Assembly (NCBI RefSeq): GCF_963583255.1
Contig: NC_084808.1
Coordinates: forward strand, 11,803,501 to 11,867,500
Direction: 5' to 3'
Source of the DNA: Pyrus communis
Taxonomy: Eukaryota; Streptophyta; Magnoliopsida; Rosales; Rosaceae
DNA length: 64,000 bases
Shown here: in pieces, positions 25,025-36,513 of the stretch
Layout of the letters: each line of letters opens with the position of its first letter
Numbering within the stretch: position 1 is the stretch's first letter
Position numbers and translations under genes: made by a program
The notes under the pieces: model-generated
The model's database searches: none
What the model was told of the DNA's origin: nothing
Seen by the model: the letters and a program-made list of their open reading frames with translations, nothing else

Positions 25025-25675
25025 TGTTGGATAAATACAACAATCAATGATATATTTATATATGCTAATAAATAATAAATGCGAATAAACAATTTGACAG
25101 AGTATGAACAAAACAAAATAATATTAATAGACAAACTAAAGATCGAGGCTTGCGTACCGAAATGTCCTTGAAACAGAATTTCGTCCCTACTTTGTCCTTG
25201 TAGTTCGATGGACGTCTGCTTCACTAGGATTAAACGATCTAAATCGAGATTCCAGAACTGGAAAACTAGACTTCTGGCGAATATTTGTGTGGTTCTCTTA
25301 GTAAGAAGGTTTGGGATTGTAGAAGGAGAATTCGTTTTTTGTGCTCTAAATGGGATGCGTCTGTTAGGGCACATCTTTTCATAGGGGTGCTTTGCTCTTT
25401 GGCGTTCTTTCATCACTTCAGGCTTCATCTGAAAAGATGAGTCTGCTGATATAAAAATTAATTAATTAAATCCAAAATTAAACAAAAATATATAAATATT
25501 AAATATATATTAATTAGTACACTCCAAAATCCAAACTCAAGGCTAAGCCTAATTTTATTCTCCATGGTCCATCACTCTAATCACTTTCTAAGGAAGACAA
25601 GGCCCTATAAAGTAAAAGAACATTTTGGTGGTAACCAATGTGGGACAATAAAATATCTACTCAAAATTTCCAACA
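25025..25675 (-). mobile_element. Solo LTR, 651 bp
   Basis: The segment begins TGTTGGA and ends TCCAACA, a perfect terminal inverted heptamer of the kind LTRs carry. It is flanked by CTCAC (25020-25024) and CTTAC (25676-25680), a 5-bp duplication with one change. Read on minus it opens with a block that includes GTCCCACATTGGTTA, typical of plant Copia LTRs. No internal domain or second LTR accompanies it. The 135-codon minus frame at 25021-25428 lies inside it and is probably not a gene. Confidence 0.65.
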
Positions 25676-25783
25676 CTTACATAAGTCTCGATAAAAATCT
25701 TGCTGAGAATTTCAATTGTTAGTCATGGTTATCCCAAGTGACAGGTGTCAACCCACTAATATGGTGGTATTGCTCACCTTTTT

Positions 25784-26150
25784 GTCTTTTTTTTTTTTTT
25801 TTATGAAGAAATTTATTAAAGTTTAAAACCTCTAATACAACTATTTCCCATACAATCAAAATTAAAAGCCTCCATAGCCGAAGTTGGAAGACAAAAATCC
25901 CAAAAATGTGGGTTGGCAACAGTGAGGCCCACATGAGCTAATGCGTTCATCACGAAATTAGCCTCCCTATAAATATGCTTTCAACTGATATGTTAAAATT
26001 CAGAAGCCAACCGTTTGATGTCCTCTATGATAGGTTTAAGATGCCAAAAAGGCATCCAAACATCTTGCATCATCTGGATGACAAGCTTAGAATCCCCTTC
26101 CATGCAGAGAATGTCAAGTGGACCGAATTTGATCTGCGGGGGCCTAAGAG
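25784..26150 (-). mobile_element. 3' end of an L1-type LINE (RNase H domain and polyA)
   Basis: On minus, three frames combine to read MEGDSKLVIQMM, then PIIEDIKRLASEF-x-HISVESIF, R-E-A-N-F-V-M-N-A-L-A-H-V-G. This is the C-terminal RNase H (RVT_3) pattern found in plant L1 LINEs and related proteins. A short trailer follows and then a polyA tail, seen on plus as the T run ending near 25802. Stops and frameshifts are present. The 5' end is truncated or lost near 26150. Confidence 0.65.
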
Positions 26151-27169
26151 ATTGTTCTCCAAATCAAATGAGGAAATGTCAATTGTTAGTGGACACAATT
26201 TAGTGATATTCTTTTTAGTAAATGAGATATCTGCAGATGCAAAATGAAACCTATTAACTTGAAATAGTAAATTATAGTTATACAAACGTATGATTTGGCT
26301 TGCTTGTCCTGCAAGAAACTATTTCAATTTCTAAACTCTATACACAAGATAAATTAAAAAGGAGTTTGATGTTTATTAACAATGCCATTAAATGATATCA
26401 AATATCGTAACGAATGCAATAAAAAAAAAAGTTCGTAGACTTCAAGGTAAATATAATATAGGTGGATGACACAATTGATATATCTCACTTTTAAAATATA
26501 CTAATAACATATATTATTATTTGAATAGGATAAACACTACATGGCTTTATTTTTGTTACACTGAAGAATTGTTTCAAGCATCACACTCACCTCAATACCA
26601 CAATTTTGGGATGCTAAATCCCGAGGAATGCCACGCTCGAATCAGCTCGACAATGTGTGTTCTCCATATAGGCTTGCGCATCAAGATTTTCGGCTCACGA
26701 CAGGGTTTAATTAGCCATCCCCAACCACAAAAAAATAGCAACGTTAAGCCATCCTGGATATCACCTTCCAACAACACAACCAGCCAATCCGGAGCAATGT
26801 TGTCCCATAAGTTGCTTCTTTGTTCCCGCAATCCATAATGTGCAAGTGAATAAGTAAAAGAGGTTAAACGCCTTCCCCTTTAGCTCATTTTCAACTCCAT
26901 ACTGCATGAAAATAAACTTCAAAAAACAAACAAACAATACACAACTTAACTCAAGAAGATCCTCCCATTGATGTCTCGTGTACCAGTCGCAACGAAAACA
27001 GACCAGATCAGTGTTATCTCCCAGATTTGATCCAAATTTGTTCCAGATTGCGTCTTCAAGTTGAGGAGCCTAACAATTCATACGGCTTAAAAAAAAAAAA
27101 AAAAAAAAGAACTAATCATAATTAAAGACGCTAATCACTTCACTTGTGGGATTCAAAATGAAAACGTGG
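26151..27169. other. Unassigned, possibly more LINE-derived sequence
   Basis: A minus-strand frame at 26592-26831 (W-D-N-I-A-P-D-W-L then G-W-G-W-L-I) is coding-like in composition but not recognised. An A run sits at 27088-27109. Nothing else is supported. Confidence 0.35.
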
Positions 27170-27540
27170 TGACGAGTTGATATTATTCTATATTTTTAAC
27201 CCTATTCTTAGTATGCTCTAGTAATTATTTTGATGAAATTTTGATACTTTGCTTCATATTTTCAATTTAGGACATGCGACTTTCTCTGAGAAAAAAGTGA
27301 TTAAATGGATAAATTTTGAAGTGATTTCAATCGGAGGACGTTCGTGAGTCTCTCAACTTGTTCGTATCAAAGTTTCATATTTTTCTACCAAGCGATTTAT
27401 TTATGGCGATATAACAAAAGACCAACGCGCAAAACTGTCAAAGTAACGTTTTGAGCTTCTTTGGATTTTTTGGTGTCCAAGATGACATTTTCTGGAGATA
27501 TGGTTAGGAAATCTTAATATTTAAAATAAGCTTCCTTCTT

Positions 27541-28080
27541 CAGTGGAGTCCCTAAATAGGGATAGCCACCGTATAAAATGGGTATAAAACAAATATAGGG
27601 ACAAAATGAATCTCCAATGGATCGGAAAGTGAGTCCTTAAAGTATAGGCACTCGCTGGATACATAGTATATGTCCTCACATATAGGGACTGTATAGGGAC
27701 AACCTTGAGTTGAAAACATGACCCACAATCTTAATTGAAGCTTTTACGCTTTTAATTGATTTCAAAATGGTTAACATAAGCAAAAAAATGTGGATCTTAA
27801 GTAGAAAACGGGACTCACAATCTTGATTGAAAATCTTAATGATTTTAATGCTTGTAATTTTAATGCTTTTAATTAATTAAAAAAAGGGTTAACCTAAACA
27901 AAAAATGTGCACCTAATCAAATTATCACATAAAATCATAAAAGCTTCAAATTTAGGGACTCTACTATAAGGACTCTACCGATTGAGGCAATATTCTTTTA
28001 GGGACACAAGGATGCTCTCTAAGTCCTTAAATGAGTACTCAAAAGTGGTGGTGGGAGTCCCTAAATAGGGACTTCCATTG
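27541..28080. mobile_element. MITE with hAT-like ends nested in solo LTR X
   Basis: The left end CAGTGGAGTCCCTAAATAGG and the reverse-complemented right end CAATGGAAGTCCCTATTTAGG form ~22-bp imperfect inverted repeats. Internal phrases such as tagggac recur. The immediate 8-mers outside do not match each other, so a normal hAT target duplication is missing. Confidence 0.6.
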
Positions 28081-28237
28081 ATGTACTACTATCTAGTGAT
28101 ATTCCTCTTTACTTGTAAGTGAAAGGTCTTAAGTTCGATTCTCACCAAATGCGAAGTCAACCCATATAATTGCTAGCCCATTGTGAGGCTTAGCACACTC
28201 CTCCAACCCCTAGTGTAGATAAAATCGTTTGTTCCAG

Positions 28238-28268
<31 letters not shown>
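28081..28268 (+). mobile_element. tRNA-derived SINE with long polyA tail
   Basis: A B-box-like GGTCTTAAGTTCGATTCTC and an upstream A-box-like segment precede a body ending in gtttgttccag and about 35 A residues. It shares attcctct-ttacttgtaagtg and ctagcccat-tgaggct with the minus-strand copy at 53993-54202, so both belong to one family. AAGCTTCCTT follows the tail (28269-28278) and also occurs at 27528-27537, before the neighbouring MITE. Confidence 0.7.
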
Positions 28269-28273
<5 letters not shown>

Positions 28274-29030
28274 TCCTTAGGCTTGTTTTAGATCTATTTT
28301 GGGCCCAGAATGAGGCTGATCAGTTTGCGGGCAGATTTCTCCATGTTTCCTAGTATCTCTTCATATATTCTATTTCCTAGTTTTATTCTAAGACCTTTTC
28401 TAGGAAGGATTTTATTTTGTACGTAGCATAAATAAGGTTAATTAGCAATTAGGGTTCTCTACAAACTACTTTGGAAAACTCGGCTTAGAGAGGTTTTGAC
28501 GATTCAACTTTATTTTAACAAGCTGTTTTCTATCCTTACAATGAATAATATTTTTCTTTTGAATTATAATTTCACTTAGTATGAACACCACGTCTTAAGG
28601 GTTGCATGATTTTTCAAAGGGCTTTCATAAAGCTTAATGAGTCTTTAATGTTCACAATTGATCCGAACATCCGGACGGGTTGCATGTTTGATATACATTC
28701 TAAATTGGAGGTTCAAGTAGAACATACTTTAGGAAAACCTAACCTTCAAAATACGCATGGGTAATTCATAAGTAATTAAAAGAGAATTATGTCGAATCTT
28801 TTAAATTATTTTTATTAAATTCGTTTTTATTATTTTAAGTCATAAAATCAACCTTTTTCAAACTTTGCTTCAAATAATTAATTAAGATTTAGTTTTCACA
28901 TACGTTGTTTTAAATAATAATCCATGTAGAGAACGACTTTGCATGAGCATTTACACAACGACTACCTTGTACACTTACAAGTACTTTAAGTGTTTTTATT
29001 TTTACTTTTGCAGGTAATAAAAATTCATCA

Positions 29031-29440
29031 TGCGGGAAGACAAGGAACCATGACAAGCAAATACTATAAGGATGATCCACCAAGAAGAAAGAGACGACGG
29101 AGATTCGACCCCTGTCAGACGGAGAAGATTTTCTTCTTATTTTGAAAACTTTTGAAATAAAATAAAATAAAATGGGAACAATAAGAACGAGCCTAATTAA
29201 AGTAATTAGTAAAACTTAAGGGAGTTCAGGCATCAAATTCAGTGTCCTAAGAGAAGATTCGTCCCAACTTGACGTGGTTGATTAGCATTCTTAGCCAACA
29301 TACAACAACCAGTGGTGCTCCCGTAATTAACTTCATTAATCATCCAACGCTCAAACATTTAAACACAAATAAATCACAATGAAACTCCCCCAAATAATAT
29401 GCAAATAAATCAAATGTTTAATCACATGTAACCCCCAAAT
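29031..29440. other. Intergenic
   Basis: AT-rich with a small (AAAAT)n stretch near 29155-29173. No gene is seen. It leads into the TATA region of the peptide gene at 29.58 kb. Confidence 0.5.
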
Positions 29441-29583
29441 GAATATATATAGATATGGAATTGAATTTAATGTTTTCTTAAATCACACCAAAATTTCAAC
29501 ACCACGAAAGATTACTTAATTCCTTCCCGCTAGCCATCAACAAATTGAGTAGATAGGGAAAAAGCGCGCTTAAATTAGCTTTC

Positions 29584-29943
29584 ATGGTTGTACTCTTGGT
29601 TGTTGCTTCTGGTAAAGTGCTTAATTTTCTCTAATAATTATACCAAGTACAAACAATATGCATGGATTAATTTTTTTCTATCCCAATTTCTGCATGTGTA
29701 AGAATTTCCTTCTGTATATGTATATATTATTAATCAATGGAAAATTTGGTGGTAGGAATACAATATGGAGCTGAAGCAAGGTATGCAGTAATTAAAATTC
29801 CCTGCACATCAGTTTATGATTGCCCTGATCTAACTAGATGTATGTGCGAGGACACACTATGCAAATGTAAGCGGGAAGGAAGACTGAGGTTCATCACCCA
29901 AGCCTCCTCTCCACACCCGCGAGCAGAGAAAGAAATTCCATAA
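29584..29943 (+). pseudogene. Six-cysteine secreted peptide gene, copy A, start codon lost
   Basis: Exons equivalent to those of copy B (37.8 kb) lie at about 29557-29611 and 29756-29943, separated by a 144-bp intron (GGTAAAG...GGTAG). The mature part keeps all six cysteines in the same spacing, C-x5-C-x5-C-x-C-x4-C-x-C, following IQYGAEA. At the position of copy B's ATG this copy has GGA, with an in-frame TAG just upstream. The only in-frame ATG (29584) falls in the middle of the signal peptide and would leave nine hydrophobic residues. Such a peptide would probably not be secreted, so I call it a pseudogene. A TATATATAG near 29444-29453 corresponds to the promoter of copy B. Confidence 0.7.
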
Positions 29944-30199
29944 GGAATAACTCAAGCCTCCTATATATATGGTAGGCACAGTGGGTTTTACAGCACAAAA
30001 TCTTGAACTCGCGCATTTTGTTCCAAAATTATATGCGCTCTCTAGAGAATCATCAAAGTTTTGGGTGTGAGAGTATTTGAATAAATGGTAAACGCATTGA
30101 ATTGCTGATGTTCAAAAAACAATGGGTCTCATCACTCACTGTCAAATGGTTTTGGGTCTGGATGCATACTCTCACATTCTACGTTTATAAGTTAAATTG

Positions 30200-30558
30200 T
30201 GTTAGTGTTCTTGATTTATCTAAGTTATGCGATATGGAGATAGAAAAAGGATTGAAGGATGCAAAAGGAATGAATGTTCTTCTTCTCTCTTGCAGAAGTT
30301 GCAGAGAGGAATATATTTCTCTTAATGGAAAATTAAGCACACACACGTGCATTTCATGACTAATAGCCTTAGATGGATCCACACACATCATATTTGATCT
30401 CAGCCACACATCTAGCTAATTTCTAGGATCACTACACATGGCTATTTTAGCCTTACATATTGGAGCCCCACACTTGTCATTCTAAAAGACTAAGTGCATA
30501 CACAATTAACATTCAAGGCTTCTTATTTACCAATCAACTCATTACTTACAATTCTACA
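30200..30558 (-). repeat. 3' LTR of Copia element 1
   Basis: Begins TGTTAGTGTTC and ends ATTCTACA. Differs from 34893-35251 by roughly two dozen changes on inspection. Confidence 0.9.
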
Positions 30559-30609
30559 CTCCCCTTTAAGTTTTGAGCTGATTTCACTCCAAGTTTATCC
30601 CTGAGATAG

Positions 30610-33600
30610 CATAATCAATCCTTAGCTAATGACTTTGTGAATATATCTGCCAGTTGCTCATTTGTAGCACAGTAAACCAAATCAATGATTCCTTCTTGTA
30701 GAGCATCCTTGATGAAGTGATATCTTCGATTGATATGCTTAGTTTTCTGGTGAAACACAGGGTTCTTTGTGATGGCAATTGCAGCAATATTGTCACACTG
30801 AAGTGGAGTAGCCTCAATTTGAAATTCACCAAAATCTTCCAACACAAACCTGAGCCAAATTGTTTGTGCAGTTTCCTCTGATGCACTAATATACTTTGCT
30901 TCAGCAGTGGAGAATGCTACATAGTTCTGTTTGATTGAAGCCCAAGAAAAAATTTCCACTTCCAAAGGAGAAAGCATACCCTGTGGTGTCTTTACTGTCA
31001 TTAATTGAACCACCCCAATCACTATCACAGTAGCCAATTAGGATTGCATTCATCCTTTCACATACTCCAAACCATAATCAAGAGTTTCTTTGATGTACCT
31101 AAGAACTCTTTTTGCAGTTCCCTAGTGTTTATTAGTGGGGCATTGCATGAATCTAGCAAGTAGACTGGATGCATACATCACATCAAGCCTTGTGGCTGTG
31201 AGATACAATAGATTTCCCACTATCTTCCTGTATTGTTCTTCATTTGATGGACCACTATCATCATCTTTACTCAACTTTTCAGTTGTAACCAAAGGTATAG
31301 AGACAGGTTTACAGTCACTTAAGCCAAATTTACTTAACAAAGATGTAGCATACTTTATTTGATGAATAAAGATGCTTGTGTGTATTTGGATGACTCCAAT
31401 TCCCAGAAAATGATGTAAGAGCCCCAAATTTGTCATTTCATACTTTGTCATCATGTCTCTCTTGAATTCCTCCAACATTGGTTGACTATTCCCCGTGTAC
31501 ACAATATCATTTACATATAGAGACACAATCAAAATTTATGCTTCTCTTCTGGTTTTGGTATATAGAGTGGCCTCACTTTTACTCTTCTCAAATCCATATT
31601 GAGCAAAATAAGAGCCAATTTCACTATATCAGGCCCTTGGTGCTTGTTTTAAGCCATACAAAGCTTTATGAAGCTTGTACACTTTGTCTTCATTCCCCTT
31701 GACCACAAAACCATCTGGTTGTTCTGCATAAACATCTTCTTTGAGTACTCCATTCAGAAAAGCAGATTTGACATCTAGTTGGTACAGTTTCCAACTCTTT
31801 TGTGCTGCTAATGCAACTAGTGTTCAAATTGTATCGAGTCTAGCCACGGGTGCAAAGGTCTCATTATAATCAACGCTTGGTTTCTGAGCATACCCCTTGG
31901 CTACCAGTCTTGCTTTATTCTTCTGTACTGTACCATCAAGATTAAGATTGGTCTTCAACACCCACTTAACCCTAATTATAGGTTTGTTGGTTGGTTTGTC
32001 CACTAGCTCCCATGTTGCATTCTTTTCAATCATTGATAGTTCATCTTCCATAGCCTTCATCCATGATTCATCTTTGGCTGCCTCATCAAACTTTTCAGGC
32101 ACCATAATGCAGAGATTGCATTGAGCTAAACCATCATCGAAGTTCCTCCACTTTAGTGGAGTGTGATCAAAAGCTTGAGATTGTTTCATGCTGCTACTTA
32201 TATCACTTGGTGATTCATGAGAAAATGACAATCTTGGTGACTAAGCATAGTCATGACTTCCAAGAATTATCTATGGTGATGTAACTTTAGGTAGCTAAGA
32301 TAACTCTTCATAATTAATGACAGTTGTATAATTCTCATCTATGGTGATGTAACTTTAGGTAGCTAAGATAACTCTTCATAATTAATGACAGTTGTATAAT
32401 TCTCAAGTGTCTGCTTCCAATTCCAGGCTGCATTTTCATCAAATACATCATCCCTCGAGAGTATAAGCTTCTTAGAAATGGGATCATACACCCTATACCA
32501 CTTTTCACAGGTAACATACCCTACAAATATACCCTTAGTGCTTTTTACATCAAGCTTTTGTCTTAGTTCACCTGGTATGTGTGCATAACACAGGGAACCA
32601 AAAACTTTAAGATGAGCAATTCCCGGCTTTCTACCACTGTAAGCCTCAAATGGAGTTACATTCCCAAAAGCTCTTGTAGGACATTTGTCTAGTATATATA
32701 TTGTTGTATGTACAGCCTCAGTCCATAAGTAATATAGAAAACCCTTGCCATGCAGCATGGCTTTTGCCATTTCAACCATTGTCATGTACCTTCTCTCCAC
32801 CACTCCATTTTGCTGTGGAGTATAGGTCATAGAGAGTTGCCTTTGAATTCTTTCCTTCTCACAAAGTTTATTAAACTCACAGGATGTGAATTCACCACCT
32901 CTATCACTTCTCAGGCATTTCACTTTAAAACCACTCTGTAATTCCACCATTGACTTGAATTTCTTAAAACAGTTTAGTGTTTCTAACTTGTATCTGAGGA
33001 AATAAACCCACACCATTCTTGTACTGTCATCAACTAGGAGCATAAAATATTTGTTACTAGCAAGAGAATCATTTTGCATAAGACCACAAAGATCTATATG
33101 TATTAATTCTAGAGGATTTCTTGCTCTCCATGCCTATTCTTTTGGAAACCATTATTTATGTTGTTTTCCAAGTTGGCATCCCTCACAAACTTCATCAACT
33201 TCTTCCAATTATGGGAGTCTATGTACCATATCTTTGTCCTTGAGTTGTTGAAGACCTCTAAGATACAAATGGCCTAGTCTCTTGTGCCATACCCAAGTAG
33301 GCTTAGAAATGCTTGCTTTCAATATAACCTGATCATCTGGTACCAGTGTTAGAGGATAACACCTGTTCTTTTTCATTTCAACTTTAAGTACCAATGATGG
33401 GCCAAAAAAAAGACACTACACATTTTTCCTCCAAATAACAAGTAGTAACCAAGTTCATCCATTTGTCCCACGCTTAGCAGATTTTCCTTCAACCCAGGTA
33501 AGTACATTACTTCCTTGACATATTTTCTACCTTTGATTGTGTCTATCACAAGAGTACCAATACCTGCCACATTCACAAGTTCTCATGTAGGCATTTGAAC

Positions 33601-34785
33601 TTTGCCAACCATATTTGTATTTATATCAATCAACAATTTTGAATCACCTGTCATATGGTTGCTATAACCATTGTCAACATACCATTCTCCATTCACCTTT
33701 GGTTCAATGATGGTGCTATTTGCATAAAATAGGTTCCCTGTCACCTCCACTTGATTAGCACTATTTGCCTTTTGCACAGATTTACTTGCAGTGCACTCTC
33801 TAGCCTAGTGTCCAAACCTATCATAGTTATAGCATTTAGGATTCCCCTTATATCTACACTCACCAAAGTGAAACTTAGAGCACACCCTACACTGTGGTTT
33901 GGTAGATTCTTGACCCATTGACTGTGATGGACATGAATTTTGTGCAGGACTAGTGAAGGGTTTCTATTGAAATCTGGGTTTTAAATCCCATTTCTTGCCC
34001 TTAAAATTCCAATTTTTCTGGAATTTTGATGGACCAGTTTGAGCTCCACTCCTGTTCTGCCTTTTTGGACTCATTGAGAATGATGCAAATGCCTTTTTAG
34101 TAGTTTCAACAGTATGTAAATCAAACCGTTGTTCTTGACTTTTCAAGATTGCAACTACTTCATGCAATTCTACAATCTCTAGACACTTTGTATTTTCTAT
34201 GATCAAATAGATAGAATCATAAGTTTTACTTAGACTAATCAAAACCTTTTGCACAAGTCTCTTATTAGAAAGAGATTCACCAAATGTTCTCATCTGATTA
34301 ATCAGTACATTCAACCTTGTAAGATAACTAGATAGGGACTCATCATCTCGCATCCTAGCATACTTAAATTCTCGTCTAAGATTATGAAGTTTTACCGATC
34401 TAACCTGATCACCACCATGGTATTCTCCATACTATATATCCCAAGCCATCTTAGCTGAATAAACGTTGATAATCTGAGGGAAGATCTGGTCAGAGACTGC
34501 ATTTTGTATAATTTCAAGAGCCTTCGTGTCCTTCATGAATACAGCGGTCATCTCTTCATCAACTTCATCTTCTGATGACCCTTCAACTTTCTTCTTCTTC
34601 TTTGAATCAGGGTTTATAATCCCCTTTTCTACTAGATTCCATAACCCAAGAGATTTGAAGATTGTTACCATCTTAATTCTCCAGAACTCGTAGTTCTCAC
34701 CGGAGAAAATTGGAGTTCTCACTTCCAAGCCTCCAGATCCAAACATCTTTAGTCTGAATAAATCAATTTCTCTTCTCAAATGATA
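30610..34785 (-). pseudogene. Copia gag-pol polyprotein, broken
   Basis: Read right to left. Gag lies at 34779-33960 (FSGENYEFWRIKM near its start, then YLTRLNVLINQM), followed by a CCHC knuckle near 33820 with one Cys changed. Protease has WYVDNGYSNHMTG near 33700. Integrase covers about 33400-32363, with H-x-R-LGHL in the pre-integrase part, DDSTR, SDRGGEF, and P-Q-Q-N-G-V-V-E-R carrying the DDE glutamate. RT covers 32231-31122 with [21 protein letters not shown], and YVND in place of the catalytic YVDD. RNase H is at 31037-30615, with the normal C-terminal LADIFTKSL. Stops at several points split the frame. The YVND change alone would inactivate RT. Confidence 0.88.
32269..32404. repeat. 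Perfect 68-bp tandem duplication inside Copia element 1
   Basis: Units 32269-32336 and 32337-32404 appear identical (atctatggtgat ... tataattctc). They lie in the linker between integrase and RT. 68 is not a multiple of three, so the duplication shifts the frame. Identity shows it is recent compared with the LTR divergence. Confidence 0.88.
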
Positions 34786-34892
34786 ACGAAACTTCAGCGA
34801 CCTTCACCGAGCTTCAAGTGAGCTTTGATTAAGCTCAGTGACCTCACAGATTTACGCCCAAACTTAAATGATCCAACCTAGCTCTGAGGCCA

Positions 34893-35251
34893 TATTAGTG
34901 TTCTTAATTTATCTGAGTTACGCGATATGGAGATAGAGAGCGAATAAAAGGATGCAAAAGGAATGAATGTTCTTCTTCTCTCTTGCAGAAGTTGCAAAGA
35001 GGAATATATTTCTCTTAATGGAAAATTGTGCACACATACGTGCATTTCATGACTGTTAGCCTTAGTTGGATCCACACACATCGCATTTGATCTTAGCCAC
35101 ACATCTAGCTAATTTCTAGGATCACTACACATGGCTATTTTAGCCTTACATATTGGAGCCTCACACTTGTCATTCTAAAAGACTAAGTGCATACACAATT
35201 AACATTCAAGGCTTCTTATTTACTTAGCAGCTCATTACTTACAATTCTACA
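34893..35251 (-). repeat. 5' LTR of Copia element 1
   Basis: Partner of 30200-30558. Ends ATTCTACA and is followed by the AATTG duplication. Its first bases are TA instead of TG. Confidence 0.9.
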
Positions 35252-35285
35252 AATTGCTAAAAAAAGGCCTTAAAACGGAATAAAA

Positions 35286-35454
35286 AGAGTAATGCTAGGT
35301 AAACCAATTTTTTAGACCAAATTTGCAAATCATGTATGATGTGTCACTAATAGGAAATTAACACATTAGTTAACACTTAAGTAATAATCCAAGTCAACAA
35401 CTACGTAATATGATTGACAAAAGTTAGTTTAAAAGTTGTCTTCCTAGCATTGTC
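35286..35454. mobile_element. MITE of the gtaatgctagg family
   Basis: GTAATGCTAGG at the left and CCTAGCATTGT at the right form inverted ends. The interior carries ACCAAATTTGCAAAT. A relative lies at about 53825-53992 with the same blocks. Confidence 0.65.
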
Positions 35455-35502
35455 CGAATAAAAAAAAAACCTAAAATATATTACACACGAACAAAGAATT
35501 TT

Positions 35503-36513
35503 AACCTTAGTGAAAAAAGATGATACATTATCCCCATCTTTCTTCCTCTCTTTCGACCTAAGATCCAAACCCTAGCTTTCTCGCTGCAGTCGTTGGCTCC
35601 TTGCTCTGGCATAGGCTCAACGGCAGCCTCCTCCACCTCGTTTATCTTCCCCTTTCCTCTTCCCCTCCTTTCCTCCTTCAATTTCACCCACAACCACACT
35701 ATTTTGATGCATCTCTTTCTCCTCCCTTGACCAATGACCCCCTTTTTTCCCTCTGCCCCTATCTCTCTTGCTCCTCAACCTACCACCATTTGTCCATCTC
35801 TTTTTCACCAGTCCCTCGGATGCCCAACTCCTCCTCCCTTTCCCACAGTTTTTTTCTAACAACCCTCCAATTTTTGTTGGAGTTTCTTCCTAAATCCGCA
35901 AAATGCCCACTTATTTTTGGCATTTTTTGTGATTTGGGTTAGGATATATGGTTGTGGTGGGTCATATCCATCTTATACTGCTTGTTTTCTATGGTAGTTG
36001 TGCGCTACTCCGCTAACTGTGACTAAGCCACCTTACCTGGTCTGATCTATGGTAATTTTTCTTCCTATGGCTGCTATAAATCTCTCTAGAAGTGGTTTTG
36101 TCCTCACCATGAAGACTTGCTGGTTGATGGTTCCATTCTTAGATTACTTAGTTTTTTATTTTGTGTTGTTTTGTGCTGCATATCAGGCTGCGTTATATCG
36201 CTTAGGCAAGTCGTTTCTGACCTTGTTCTTGCGATGGATTTTGTGCTCCGGTGCCAGATTTGTTATGTATGCCATAATTGTGGCAGGTTTACACCGGTAG
36301 CTTATGGTTCTTGTGTGTTGTGGACCTGTGGTAGCCATGTAGGGGTTTTCTTTATTAGCGAATTTGTGCGAATTTATCTCCAAATCAAGATATTTGGTCA
36401 CTGAAGAATTATACCCATTCAGCACCTCTATGTAACGTTGGTTGTACGTGTTTGTTCTCATCAATGAAATTCTTTATTGTTTCTATAAAATAAAATAAAA
36501 AAACCTTAGTGAA
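35503..36513 (+). mobile_element. PolyA retroposon (LINE fragment or processed transcript) with 12-bp TSD
   Basis: AACCTTAGTGAA occurs at 35503-35514 and 36502-36513, exactly flanking a 987-bp insert that ends in an A-rich tail (ataaaataaaataaaaa). This is the signature of LINE-mediated retroposition. The insert begins with a pyrimidine-rich section (35530-35860, resembling a 5' UTR) and ends with caatgaaattctttattgtttc before the tail. Open frames inside (for example 36049-36300) match nothing I know. It could be a 5'-truncated LINE, a non-autonomous retroposon or a processed copy of a host transcript. Confidence 0.75.

Larger units (their letters stand above)
27170..29030. mobile_element. 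Solo LTR (family X, copy 1) with nested insertions
   Basis: Runs from TGACGAGT to TTCATCA, so its ends are inverted (TGA-GA / TCATCA). It is homologous to 59989-61473 through most of its length; shared blocks include accctattcttagta, cttaagggttg and aggaaaacctaaccttcaaaat. Copy 1 is longer because of an inserted stretch at 27538-28268. No unambiguous 5-bp target duplication is visible (CGTGG against TGCGG). A Ty3/Gypsy LTR is my best guess from length and ends. Confidence 0.65.
30195..35256 (-). mobile_element. Ty1/Copia retrotransposon, complete structure, inactive, with TSD
   Basis: LTRs of equal length (359 bp) lie at 30200-30558 and 34893-35251, flanked by the exact duplication AATTG (30195-30199 and 35252-35256). 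Left of the right LTR, on minus, TATGGCCTCAGAGCTAGGTT resembles the initiator-tRNA-Met primer site (TGGTATCAGAGC). Next to the left LTR the minus strand reads AAAGGGGAGTG, a polypurine tract. Order on minus is gag, protease, integrase, RT, RNase H, the Copia order. The right LTR has TA where TG is expected. It lies between the two copies of the six-cysteine peptide gene. Confidence 0.92.

Noticed and set aside
25021..25428. 135-codon minus frame as a protein gene
   Set aside because: It lies entirely within, and crosses the end of, a solo LTR with TSD-like flanks, and shows no domain.
35481..35942. Arg/Gly-rich (minus) or Ser/Pro-rich (plus) frames as genes
   Set aside because: They come from the pyrimidine-rich start of the polyA retroposon, and one crosses the insertion border.
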